DNA of 64,000 bases from Methylobacterium platani (GTDB taxonomy: Bacteria > Pseudomonadota > Alphaproteobacteria > Rhizobiales > Beijerinckiaceae). Below, in pieces: positions 18,643 through 27,296 of this stretch. The DNA lies in NCBI RefSeq assembly GCF_001653715.1, contig NZ_LWHQ01000010.1, positions 124,578-188,577 of the forward strand, read 5' to 3'. Under the pieces are notes generated by a model that was not told the origin of the DNA, searched no databases, and saw nothing but the letters and a program-made list of their open reading frames with translations. The translations under genes were made by a program, and so were the position numbers. Each line of letters begins with the position of its first letter. Position 1 is the first letter of the stretch.

Positions 18643-20295
18643 TCAGAGCGCTTTCGCCATCTCCCGCAGCACGAATTTCTGCACCTTGCCGGTCGAGGTC
18701 TTCGGCAAGTCCGTGAAGACCACGTGCTTGGGCACCTTGAAGCCCGCGAGCGACTGGCGGCACCAGCCGATCAACTCCTCGGCCGAGACCATCTCCGAGC
18801 CCTTCAGCTCGACGAAGGCGCACGGCGTCTCGCCCCATGTCTCGTCGGGCTTGGCCACCACCGCGGCCGCCGCCACCGCCGGGTGCTTGAACAGGGCCTC
18901 CTCGACCTCGATCGACGAGATGTTCTCGCCGCCCGAGATGATGATGTCCTTCGAGCGGTCCTTGAGCTGGATGTAGCCGTCGGGGTGCTTCACCCCGAGA
19001 TCGCCCGAATGGAACCAGCCGCCCCGGAAGGCGGCCTCGGTGGCGACCGGATTCTTGAGATAGCCGCGCATCACCACGTTGCCGCGGAACATCACCTCGC
19101 CGAGCGTCGCGCCGTCGGCGGGTACCGGCTCCATCGTCTCGGGGTCGAGCACGTCGAGGGCCTCGAGCGGCGGGTAGCGCACGCCCTGGCGCGCCTTGCG
19201 GGCGGCCCGCTCGTCCCGGCTTAGGGCGTCCCAGTCGGCATGCCACTCGTTGACCACCGCCGGGCCGTAGGTCTCGGTCAGGCCGTAGACGTGGGTGACG
19301 TCGAACCCGGCCTCCGCCATCCCGGCGAGCACCGCCTCGGGCGGCGGCGCGGCGGCGGTGAGGAACGAGACCCGGTGCGGCAGGGCGCGGCGCTCCGCCT
19401 CCGGCGCGTTGATGAGGAGCGACATCACGATCGGCGCGCCGCACAGATGGGTCACGCCGTGATCCGCGATGGCGTCGTACATGGCCCGCGCCCGCACCTG
19501 CCGCAGGCAGACATGGGTGCCGGCCACCACCGACAGGGTCCAGGGGAAGCACCAGCCGTTGCAATGGAACATCGGCAGGGTCCAGAGATAGACCGGGTGG
19601 CGGCCGAGATTGCCCGCCACCACGTTGCCGACCGCGAGCAGCGACGCGCCGCGATGATGGTAGACCACGCCCTTCGGGTCGCCGGTGGTGCCGGACGTGT
19701 AGTTGAGCGTGATCGCGTCCCACTCGTCCCCCGGCATCGCCCAGGCGTATCCGGGATCGCCGGTGCCGAGGAAATCCTCGTACTCGAGGCCGCCGAGGCG
19801 CTCGCCCGGGCCGTCGTATTCCGGGTCGTCGTAGTCGATGACGAGGGGCTCGACCCCGGCCCGCTTCAAGGCCGGCCCCATGATGCGGGCGAATTCCCGG
19901 TCCGTGATCACCACCTTGGCCTCGCCGTGATCGAGGCAGAAGGCGATGATGCCGGCGTCGAGCCGCGTGTTGAGGGTGTTGAGCACCGCGCCCGCCATCG
20001 GCACCCCGTAATGGCACTCGATCATCGCCGGGGTGTTGGCGAGCATCACCGCCACCGTGTCGCCCCGCCCGATGCCGCGGGCCTTCAAGGCCGAGGCGAG
20101 GCGCCGGGAACGGGCGTAGAGGTCGCGGTAGCTGCGCCGCACGCCGCCATGGATCACCGCGATCCGGTCGGGGAAGACCGCGGCCGCCCGCTCCAGGAAG
20201 GTGAGGGGCGTCAGCGGCTGGTGGTTGGCCGGGTTGCGGTCGAGGCCGTGGTCGTAGATCGTCGTGGTCATGGCGGTGGTCATGGCGGCTCCCAT
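18643..20295 (-). CDS. Acyl-CoA synthetase (AMP-forming)
   Basis: A 550-residue ANL-superfamily ligase that activates a carboxylic acid to acyl-AMP and then acyl-CoA. It has the P-loop-like YTSGTTGDPKGVVYHH near residue 190, the adenylate motif VYGLTETYGPAVVNEW, the hinge GWFHSGDLGVKHPDGY, and the C-terminal catalytic Lys in KTSTGKVQKF. The overall pattern is that of medium-chain or 3-methylthiopropionyl-CoA ligases. ATG at 20295 is preceded by GGGGAG at a 5-base spacing; in-frame ATGs at 20283 and 20271 sit in a small repeat (GGGAGCCGCC-ATG) and are alternatives. Substrate not determinable by eye. Confidence 0.92.
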   Translation of the reverse strand: MGAAMTTAMTTTIYDHGLDRNPANHQPLTPLTFLERAAAVFPDRIAVIHGGVRRSYRDLYARSRRLASALKARGIGRGDTVAVMLANTPAMIECHYGVPMAGAVLNTLNTRLDAGIIAFCLDHGEAKVVITDREFARIMGPALKRAGVEPLVIDYDDPEYDGPGERLGGLEYEDFLGTGDPGYAWAMPGDEWDAITLNYTSGTTGDPKGVVYHHRGASLLAVGNVVAGNLGRHPVYLWTLPMFHCNGWCFPWTLSVVAGTHVCLRQVRARAMYDAIADHGVTHLCGAPIVMSLLINAPEAERRALPHRVSFLTAAAPPPEAVLAGMAEAGFDVTHVYGLTETYGPAVVNEWHADWDALSRDERAARKARQGVRYPPLEALDVLDPETMEPVPADGATLGEVMFRGNVVMRGYLKNPVATEAAFRGGWFHSGDLGVKHPDGYIQLKDRSKDIIISGGENISSIEVEEALFKHPAVAAAAVVAKPDETWGETPCAFVELKGSEMVSAEELIGWCRQSLAGFKVPKHVVFTDLPKTSTGKVQKFVLREMAKAL

Positions 20296-20507
20296 GGCGG
20301 CTCCCCTCGTGTCCGCTCCTGGAGGGCGGCGCGTCCGGCCGCCCGTCGTCGCGGCGTCCGGCCCGACTGTGCCACCGTTGCGCGGACGTGCCGATGCGAA
20401 AAAAGACGGAGGGGGCCGGGCCGGCGGCGCAGCGTCGTCTTGCTGGCGGCGGCGCGTCGAACTACATTTTCGTGTCCGCGAACCCGCGGTTGACAGGGGC
20501 GACGATC

Positions 20508-20819
20508 GTGTCAGGCAGATCTTCCGGCGATCTCTTCGGGTCATTCCTCAGGGTCATGCAGGAACCCGGCAACCAAGGACACGCTTCTGCACGGGCGAGC
20601 TACGCCGCGCCGCGGGTCGACGCTCTCTCGACCGTCGTGAAGAGCATCGGGCGCAGCGGACCCGCGACGATCGTCGATCTCGCGCAGCACACCGGCCTGA
20701 CCATGGACATGCTGGCGCGCACCCTGCAGAACGGCGTCGAGACGGGGCTGATCGCGCCGACCGCGAAGCAGAGCGACAAGGCCTACGACCTCACGACGCT
20801 CGGGCGGAAGGTGCTCTGA
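20508..20819 (+). CDS. Hypothetical protein with winged-helix-like C-terminus
   Basis: A protein of about 103 residues whose C-terminal ~70 residues (IVDLAQHTGLTMDMLARTLQ then TLGRKVL) look like a small helix-turn-helix domain of the marR/padR type fold. I do not recognise a named family. The GTG start at 20508 keeps the SGDLFGSFLRVM segment; ATG at 20556 would give 87 residues. A TTGACA hexamer occurs at 20490-20495, but no good -10 is spaced with it. Function as a regulator is only inferred. Confidence 0.55.
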   Translation: MSGRSSGDLFGSFLRVMQEPGNQGHASARASYAAPRVDALSTVVKSIGRSGPATIVDLAQHTGLTMDMLARTLQNGVETGLIAPTAKQSDKAYDLTTLGRKVL

Positions 20820-20913
20820 CGCGGCCTCCGCCACGACCCCGAGGGCACCGCAACTTCAGGTTTATGGACGCGCATTCGAACAAGGCTAGAGTATCCCTGC
20901 GTCAAGGGCGGGG

Positions 20914-22035
20914 ATGCGCGTCGTGGTCTGGGAACAATGCGCCGGGGCGGTCGGAGCGTGGCTGTCGGCTCCCTGGTCCGACCCGCCCGCCATCTGGGTC
21001 GGCCTGATCGGCTTCATGGCCGGCGCCGTCGAGATCGTCGCCCGCTACAAGGGCGATCCGCGCCGCGCGCTCCTCAACCTGCCGGCCCTGCTCTACGTCA
21101 CGGTCAACGTCCTGGCCTGCCTGGCGATGCTGGCTTGCCTGCGGATGATCGAGCCCGCCTGGCTCTTCGCCGACCTGGCGGGAAAGCCCAACCTGCAGAC
21201 GCTGTACCTGATCCTGGCCGCCGGCTTCGGGGCGATGACGCTGTTCCGCTCGTCGCTGTTCCGGATCAAGACGGCGGACGGCGAGATCGGCTTCGGGCCG
21301 TCGGCCCTGCTCGACACGCTGCTGTTCGCGTCGGACCGTGCCATCGACCGCAGCGTCGCGCCGCCCCGGGGCAGCGCGGTCCAGGCGATCATGAAGGACG
21401 TGTCGTTCGAGCGCGCCAAGATCGCGCTCCCGGTCTACTGCTTCGCCCTGATGCAGAACATCCCCGCCCGCGAGCAGAGGGACCTCGCCACGCAGGTCAA
21501 GGAGATCGCGCCCCTCGGCGTGCCGCCGGAGGTCAGCGCCGCCAATCTCGGCCTGCTGCTGATGAACGTCGTCGGCACCGACGTGCTGAAGCAGGCCGTG
21601 ACGGATCTCGGCCCCTATATCGGCTACGATCCCCTGGCGGGAGACAGCCGCACCGACGCGATCGTCACGCTGATGGACGGCTTCGACGTCCTGAAGGCGC
21701 AGCAGCTGGCGGATGCCTGCATCAACCTCGGGCGGCCGGTGCCGACGGACGGGGTGGGGGAGCTGCGCATCCGCATCGCCCAGCTCGGCGTCGACGACAT
21801 CGATCCTCGCCTGAAGGCCTTGATGCTCGGGCGCTGGCTGGTGGACCTCGTCGGCCCTTCGACCGTCGAGATCGCGCTCAGGCACCTGACGGCGGCATCC
21901 GGCGGCGGCATGCCGCCGCCCGGGGGGATGCCGGGGGCGGGAGCCGCGCCGCCGCGCGAAACGATCCGCCAGATGCTGTGGCGGTCTCTTGCCCGCCGCC
22001 GACGAGTCCGGGACAATCCGCGAAACCGCCGGTGA
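20914..22035 (+). CDS. Unknown membrane-anchored protein
   Basis: A 373-residue protein with no family I recognise. Three hydrophobic segments lie in the first ~115 residues (around 25-42, 55-75 and 92-110), followed by a soluble domain of about 220 residues and a Gly/Pro/Met-rich low-complexity stretch (GGGMPPPGGMPGAGAAPP) before a very basic tail (LARRRRVRDNPRNRR). ATG at 20914 starts MRVVVWEQCAG. It ends 26 bases before the PrpE-like gene on the same strand and may be co-transcribed with it. The topology suggests a cytoplasmic domain tethered to the inner membrane. Confidence 0.75.
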   Translation: MRVVVWEQCAGAVGAWLSAPWSDPPAIWVGLIGFMAGAVEIVARYKGDPRRALLNLPALLYVTVNVLACLAMLACLRMIEPAWLFADLAGKPNLQTLYLILAAGFGAMTLFRSSLFRIKTADGEIGFGPSALLDTLLFASDRAIDRSVAPPRGSAVQAIMKDVSFERAKIALPVYCFALMQNIPAREQRDLATQVKEIAPLGVPPEVSAANLGLLLMNVVGTDVLKQAVTDLGPYIGYDPLAGDSRTDAIVTLMDGFDVLKAQQLADACINLGRPVPTDGVGELRIRIAQLGVDDIDPRLKALMLGRWLVDLVGPSTVEIALRHLTAASGGGMPPPGGMPGAGAAPPRETIRQMLWRSLARRRRVRDNPRNRR

Positions 22036-22061
22036 CCCGGCGGATCACCGGAGGAGACGCA

Positions 22062-23972
22062 ATGGCGAGCCCGAGCCGCTACCCGGAGACCTACGCCGCC
22101 TGGCAGCGCGACCCGGAGGCGTTCTGGGGCGCGGCCGCGCGGGCGATCGAGTGGGCGACGCCGCCCTCCCGCGTCTTCGCGCCGGAGGAGGGGGTGTACG
22201 GCCGCTGGTTTCCCGGCGCCGCGGTCAATGCCTGCCACAACGCCGTCGACCGCCACGTCGCCGCCGGGCGCGGCGAGCAGGCGGCGATCCTGTACGATTC
22301 GCCCGTCACCGGGACGAAGCGGCGGATCTCCTACGCCGCGCTCAAGGACGAGGTCGCGGCGCTCGCCGCGGTGCTGCAGGATCTCGGCGTCGGGCGCGGC
22401 GACCGGGTGGTCCTGTACATGCCGATGGTGCCCGAGGCCCTGTTCGGCATGCTGGCCTGCGCCCGCATCGGCGCGGTGCACTCGGTGGTGTTCGGGGGCT
22501 TCGCCGCCCGCGAGCTCGCCGCCCGCATCGAGGATGCCGAGCCCAAGGTGGTGCTCGCCGCCTCCTGCGGCATCGAGCCGGCGCGGGTCGTCGCCTACAA
22601 GCCGCTCCTCGACGAGGCCTGCCGGCTCTCCTCGCACAAGCCCGGATCGTGCCTGATCCTGCAGCGCCCGCAAGGTCCCGCCACGATGGTCGAGGGGCGC
22701 GACCGCGACTGGGCCGAGACCGTGGCGGCGGCCAAGCAGGCGGGCCGCGCCGCGCCCTGCATGCCGGTTCCCGCCACCGATCCGCTCTACGTGCTCTACA
22801 CGTCCGGCACCACCGGCAAGCCGAAGGGCGTGGTGCGCGACACCGGCGGCTACCTCGTGGCGCTCGCCTGGTCGATGCCGAACCTCTACGGCGTCGCCCC
22901 CGGCGAGACCTACTGGTGCGCCTCCGACGTCGGCTGGGTGGTGGGCCATTCCTACATCGTCTACGGCCCGCTGCTGCACGGCTGCACCACGGTGCTCTAC
23001 GAGGGCAAGCCGGTCGGCACGCCGGATGCCGGCGCGTTCTGGCGCGTGATCGCCGAGACCGGGGCGGTGGCGCTGTTCACCGCGCCGACGGCGCTCCGGG
23101 CGGTGAAGAAGGAGGATCCGGAAGCGCGGCTGATGGCCGGCCACGACCTGTCGCGCTTCCGCACCCTGTTCCTTGCCGGCGAGCGGGCGGACCCCGACAC
23201 CGTGGCCTGGGCCGAGCGGGCCCTGGGCGTGCCGGTCATCGACCATTGGTGGCAGACCGAGACCGGCTGGCCGATCGCCGCCAACCCGGTCGGGCTCGGC
23301 GCGCTGCCGGTCAAGCACGGCAGCCCGACGGTGGCGATGCCGGGCTGGGACGTGCAGGTGCTCGACGAGGCCGGCCGGCCGGTGCCGGCCAACGCCATGG
23401 GGACGATCGCGATCCGGCTGCCGCTGCCCCCCGGGGCGCTGCCGACCCTGTGGCGGCAGGACGAACGCTTCCGCGAGAGCTACCTCGCGACCTATCCGGG
23501 CTACTACAACACCCAGGATGCCGGGTTCCTCGACGAGGACGGCTACGTCTCGGTGATGGGCCGCACCGACGACATCATCAACGTCGCCGGCCACCGCCTC
23601 TCGACCGGCGGCATGGAGGAGGTGCTGGCCTCCCACCCGGCCGTGGCGGAATGCGCCGTGATCGGCATCCGCGACGCGCTCAAGGGCGAGGCGCCCTGCG
23701 GCTTCGTGGTGCTGAAGGCCGGCGCCGCGCAGGGCCCGGACGTCATCGAGCGCGAGCTGGTGGCGCTGGTGCGCGAGCGCATCGGCCCGGTCGCCGCCTT
23801 CCGCCTCGCTCTCACGGTCGGGCGGCTGCCCAAGACCCGATCGGGCAAGATCCTGCGCGGCACGATGAAGAAGATCGCCGACGGGGAAGCCTGGACGGTG
23901 CCGCCGACGATCGAGGATGCCGGCGTGCTGGAGGAGATCGGCGGGGCTCTGCGGGAGCGGGGGCTGGGATGA
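22062..23972 (+). CDS. prpE: Propionate--CoA ligase
   Basis: A 636-residue AMP-forming ligase with the acetyl/propionyl-CoA synthetase architecture. Motifs are YTSGTTGKPKGVVRDTGG near residue 247, the WCASDVGWVVGHSYIVYGPL block, WWQTETGWPIA, and the C-terminal acylation-regulated Lys in LPKTRSGKILRGTM. The RDTGGYLVAL variant after the phosphate loop and the length favour PrpE over Acs. GGAGGAG lies four bases before ATG 22062, a strong site. It makes propionyl-CoA (or acetoacetyl/acetyl-CoA) in the cytoplasm; lysine acetylation control is known for the family but cannot be read here. Confidence 0.9.
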   Translation: MASPSRYPETYAAWQRDPEAFWGAAARAIEWATPPSRVFAPEEGVYGRWFPGAAVNACHNAVDRHVAAGRGEQAAILYDSPVTGTKRRISYAALKDEVAALAAVLQDLGVGRGDRVVLYMPMVPEALFGMLACARIGAVHSVVFGGFAARELAARIEDAEPKVVLAASCGIEPARVVAYKPLLDEACRLSSHKPGSCLILQRPQGPATMVEGRDRDWAETVAAAKQAGRAAPCMPVPATDPLYVLYTSGTTGKPKGVVRDTGGYLVALAWSMPNLYGVAPGETYWCASDVGWVVGHSYIVYGPLLHGCTTVLYEGKPVGTPDAGAFWRVIAETGAVALFTAPTALRAVKKEDPEARLMAGHDLSRFRTLFLAGERADPDTVAWAERALGVPVIDHWWQTETGWPIAANPVGLGALPVKHGSPTVAMPGWDVQVLDEAGRPVPANAMGTIAIRLPLPPGALPTLWRQDERFRESYLATYPGYYNTQDAGFLDEDGYVSVMGRTDDIINVAGHRLSTGGMEEVLASHPAVAECAVIGIRDALKGEAPCGFVVLKAGAAQGPDVIERELVALVRERIGPVAAFRLALTVGRLPKTRSGKILRGTMKKIADGEAWTVPPTIEDAGVLEEIGGALRERGLG

Positions 23973-23982
23973 CGGGCCGGGG

Positions 23983-25239
23983 TCAGCCCCCGAGGGCGGC
24001 GGGCCCGTAGGGCGGAAGGACCGCCGCCTCGCGGAGCGGCATCGGCCGGCCGGTCAGGAAGCCCTGCACCCGCGTCACGCCGATGCCCCGCAGCACCGCG
24101 TACTCGGCCGCGGTCTCCACCCCCTCGGCGACGATCTCGCATCCGATCCGCCGGCCGTATCCCGTCAGCGCCTCGGTCAGGGCGCGGCGGCCGGAATGGA
24201 TGTCGATGGCCCGGATCAGGCTCATGTCGAGCTTGATGATCTCCGGCGCGAGGTCGAGCACGTGCCGCAGCGTCGCGTGGCCGGCCCCGACATCGTCGAT
24301 GGCGAGGCCCAGCCCCCGGCTCCGGAGCGGCCCCAGCCCGTCGCGCAGGGCCTCGTAGGAGGCGACCGCCGCGTGCTCGGTCAGCTCGACCACCAGCCGG
24401 TCGAGCGGCGCGTCCGCCAGCATCTTGGCGAGGCGGGGCGAGACGAGGGCCGCCGGCGAGAGGTTGACCGACAGCCTGACCCCGGCGGGCAGGTCCGGAA
24501 ACGCGCGCAGGGCCTTGCGCAGGGCGAGGAATTCCAGCTCCTCGCCGAGCCCGACCTCCGCGGCCTGCGCGAACCAGGCATCCGGGCCCATCCCGGGGAC
24601 CGGCGCGAAGCGCGCCAGGGCCTCGAAGGCGGAGAGGCTCCCGTCGGCGGTGCGGTAGATCGGCTGGAAGACCATCTCGACGGCCTCCGCCGCGACGGCG
24701 TCGGCGATGCGCCGGCGCCGCCCCTCCCGTTCGCGCGCCGCGTCGCGGTCGGTCCGCAGGATGGCTTCCACGAGATCCGCGCACAGGCGCAGGATGCCGA
24801 GATCGCGCGTCGTGAGGCTGCGGTCCGGCGTGAAGCTGAAGCAGCACAGCGTCCCGTAGACCTCGCCGTCCCGGTGGCGCAGCGGCACGCTCAGATGGGC
24901 CCCGACCGGCAGGTCGCGGGTGGCGGCGAGCCCGGCCGCGACCGGATCCTCGGCGGCGTCGTGCAGCAGGCCGGGGATCAACCCCTTCGCCACGTAGTAG
25001 CAGAAGCTCCGGTCGAGCGGCGCGTGGTCCCCGATCGCGACCGGGCTGTGCGCCGTTCCGGCATCCGAGAAGCGGAACACCCGATCGCCGGCCACGAATT
25101 CCGAGATGAAGCCGACATCCATCGCCAGGTGGCGGCGGACGGCACGCAGAATGGAGACGACCTGTTCGCTGGCGCTCCCGGTCAGGTCGCCGAAAACTGC
25201 GTGCAGGGGCATCCTACGATCCGATCCGGCGGTCGACAC
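23983..25239 (-). CDS. GAF-EAL domain protein (c-di-GMP phosphodiesterase)
   Basis: A 418-residue soluble protein with a GAF-type sensor at about residues 25-165 and an EAL phosphodiesterase at about 170-405. The EAL metal and catalytic residues are present: FEALARF, SVNLSP, ELTEHA, AIDDVGAGH, IKLDMSLI, AEGVET and VQGFLTGRP. It should hydrolyse cyclic di-GMP. There is no GGDEF domain. The DDFG segment reads DDVG, a mild variation. GTG at 25239 is used; ATG at 25212 is an alternative with no better ribosome site. The GAF ligand is unknown. Confidence 0.88.
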   Translation of the reverse strand: MSTAGSDRRMPLHAVFGDLTGSASEQVVSILRAVRRHLAMDVGFISEFVAGDRVFRFSDAGTAHSPVAIGDHAPLDRSFCYYVAKGLIPGLLHDAAEDPVAAGLAATRDLPVGAHLSVPLRHRDGEVYGTLCCFSFTPDRSLTTRDLGILRLCADLVEAILRTDRDAAREREGRRRRIADAVAAEAVEMVFQPIYRTADGSLSAFEALARFAPVPGMGPDAWFAQAAEVGLGEELEFLALRKALRAFPDLPAGVRLSVNLSPAALVSPRLAKMLADAPLDRLVVELTEHAAVASYEALRDGLGPLRSRGLGLAIDDVGAGHATLRHVLDLAPEIIKLDMSLIRAIDIHSGRRALTEALTGYGRRIGCEIVAEGVETAAEYAVLRGIGVTRVQGFLTGRPMPLREAAVLPPYGPAALGG

Positions 25240-25623
25240 GATCGTTTCTCAACTTATGATTGTATAAACAACAGGAGCATGGCGGGTCGCATCGTCGTGC
25301 AGGGTCGAGCATCGCCCGCATCCCGTCGACCGGCGCACCGGTTTCTCGTCAGGATACGACAGGTCATGTGTGCCCCCAACCTTCCATGACGCAGAGGTCC
25401 TGGAGCCGATCGCGCGCCGCGCATGGGCCCGGGATCCGTGGGCGCACCCGCGCAATACGATCGATCTCTTCGCAGGCTCGCCCTGCCGCCCTCGTACGCA
25501 ACGTCAGAGGGAATAGGATGGTGGTCGAAGAGCGCATTGCGAGACGAGCACTTGATAACATTTGATAGTCGGAAACCAGTAGCCTATGATCGGCACGCAG
25601 TCGAGCCGACCCGAGAAGTCGTC
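25240..25623. other. Intergenic region with sigma-70 promoter
   Basis: About 384 bases between the GAF-EAL gene and an unknown gene. It is less GC-rich than flanking DNA, contains the promoter at 25562-25590, and has no gene I can support. The left part probably holds the promoter for the leftward GAF-EAL gene. Confidence 0.55.
25562..25590 (+). promoter_or_regulatory. Sigma-70 promoter
   Basis: TTGATA (25562-25567), a 17-base spacer and TATGAT (25585-25590) form a near-consensus housekeeping promoter, rare in such GC-rich DNA. The start of transcription would be about 25597, giving a leader of about 27 bases to ATG 25624. Confidence 0.75.
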
Positions 25624-26013
25624 ATGCTTGGACTAAATACCTACGAAGGGCGGCAACGTCGAGACTGTGCCGCGGGCGACGGCCTCGAAGCGGTGCCGGA
25701 ATCGCTGAGGGCGCTGGTCGGCAAGGCCGAGCGCGCCATCGCCGACTTGTCCGGCGGCGCCGACGGCCGCGAAACCATGCATGCGCTGCGCAGCAGCGTG
25801 TCGGATATCTGCGCCCTGACGCAGGCCGATCCGAAGATGCGGCGCGCCGTCGGGCGGCTCGTCCGCGCGGGCGAGCGGCTGGCGGAGGCGAAGATTCAAC
25901 CGCTCCGGGCACGGGCGGAAGCGGCGGCACTCCGGGCGGTCCGCAGCCTGGCCCACCTCCTGGTCGATGCCCGCCCGAGCCGGATCGCCGTGAGCCTCGG
26001 CCGGGGCTGGTAG
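25624..26013 (+). CDS. Hypothetical helical protein
   Basis: A 129-residue, Ala/Arg-rich, largely helical soluble protein (ADLSGGADGRETMHALRSSV, AERLAEAK-type heptads). I do not recognise the family. ATG at 25624 fits the strong promoter upstream and excludes a longer in-frame N-terminus that would start before the promoter. No membrane segment or signal peptide. Its small size and own promoter suggest a constitutively made regulator or adaptor, but this is inference. Confidence 0.6.
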   Translation: MLGLNTYEGRQRRDCAAGDGLEAVPESLRALVGKAERAIADLSGGADGRETMHALRSSVSDICALTQADPKMRRAVGRLVRAGERLAEAKIQPLRARAEAAALRAVRSLAHLLVDARPSRIAVSLGRGW

Positions 26014-26153
26014 GGCCCGGCCCGGTCCCGGGAGTGCGGTGCGCCGGCGCACCCCGCGCGCCGTCGCCGTTGCGCGGGCGCCCTGCGCTGCCGATGCTGG
26101 CCCGATCCGGCGCGGCGCGTCACAGTGCGGCCATTCTCTCCCGGAGTACCCGC

Positions 26154-27275
26154 ATGAGCAGCCCCCTCCTGTTCCAGCCCCTGCGCCTCGACGGCCTGGA
26201 ACTGGAAAACCGCATCGTCGTCGCGCCGATGTGCCAGTACTCGGCCCGCGACGGCGAGGCCACCGATTGGCACATGATGCATCTCGGCCAGCTCGCGGTC
26301 TCGGGTGCCGGGCTCCTGACGCTCGAGGCCACCGCCGTGTCGCCGGAGGCCCGCATCACCGCCGGCGATCTGGGCCTGTGGGACGACGGGACCGAGCGGG
26401 CGCTCGCCCGGGTGCTCGACGCGGTGCGGGACTACGCACCGGTGCCGGTCTGCATCCAGATCGCGCATGCCGGCCGCAAGGCGTCGAGCGAGCCGCCGTG
26501 GCGCGGCGGCCATCAGGTGGCGCCGGACGCGCCCCGCGGCTGGCTCACCGAGGCGCCGTCGCCGCTCCCCCATGCCGAGGGCGAGGTGGCGCCGCGCATG
26601 CTCGACCGCGAGGACATGAAGCGCATCCGCGACGGGTTCGCCGCCACCGCCCGGCGGGCGGTACGCCTCGGCATCGAGGCGGCGGAGATCCATGCGGCGC
26701 ACGGCTACCTGCTGCACCAGTTCCTGTCGCCGCTCGCCAACCGGCGGACCGACGCCTATGGCGGCAGCCTCGAGAACCGGATGCGCTTCCCGCTCGAGGT
26801 GTTCGACGCCGTCCGGGAGGTGTTTCCGGCCGGCCGGCCGGTCTGGGCCCGGGTCTCGGCGACGGACTGGGTCGAGGAGGGCTGGGAGGTCGAGCAGACC
26901 ATCGCCTTCGCGGAAGGCCTGAAGGCGCGGGGCGCGGCCGCCATCCACGTCTCGACCGGCGGCGTCTCGCCCCGGCAGAAGATCGCCGTCGGCCCCGGCT
27001 ACCAGGTGCCCTTCGCCGAGCGGGTGCGGGCGGCGACCGACCTCGTCACCATCGCGGTCGGCCTCATCACCGAGCCGCGCCAGGCCGAGTCGATCCTGGT
27101 CGAGGGCCGGGCCGACGCGGTCTCGCTCGCCCGCGCCCTCCTCTACGACCCGCGCTGGCCCTGGCACGCCGCCGCCGAGCTCGGCGGCCGGGTCCGCGCG
27201 CCGAAGCAGTACTGGCGCTCGCAGCCGCACCACCTCAAGGACCTGTTCAAGGAATCGAGCTTCGGCCAGCGCTGA
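26154..27275 (+). CDS. Old Yellow Enzyme family NADH:flavin oxidoreductase
   Basis: A 373-residue flavoprotein of the YqjM-like OYE class. The YqjM-type Cys lies in VAPMCQYSARDG, the substrate His-Gly-Tyr block is AEIHAAHGYLLHQFLSPL, and the FMN/phosphate region includes GLITEPRQAE and ADAVSLARALLYDP. It reduces activated C=C bonds of enones or detoxifies electrophiles with NAD(P)H. ATG at 26154 gives the classical SSPLLFQPLRLDGLELENRI start. It stands alone on its strand and is convergent with ftsK. Confidence 0.94.
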   Translation: MSSPLLFQPLRLDGLELENRIVVAPMCQYSARDGEATDWHMMHLGQLAVSGAGLLTLEATAVSPEARITAGDLGLWDDGTERALARVLDAVRDYAPVPVCIQIAHAGRKASSEPPWRGGHQVAPDAPRGWLTEAPSPLPHAEGEVAPRMLDREDMKRIRDGFAATARRAVRLGIEAAEIHAAHGYLLHQFLSPLANRRTDAYGGSLENRMRFPLEVFDAVREVFPAGRPVWARVSATDWVEEGWEVEQTIAFAEGLKARGAAAIHVSTGGVSPRQKIAVGPGYQVPFAERVRAATDLVTIAVGLITEPRQAESILVEGRADAVSLARALLYDPRWPWHAAAELGGRVRAPKQYWRSQPHHLKDLFKESSFGQR

Positions 27276-27296
27276 GGCGGGCCGGGTGGGACGGCA

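Noticed and set aside
20490-20495. TTGACA upstream of the HTH-like gene
   Set aside because: The correctly spaced hexamer (AGGCAG) is not a plausible -10.
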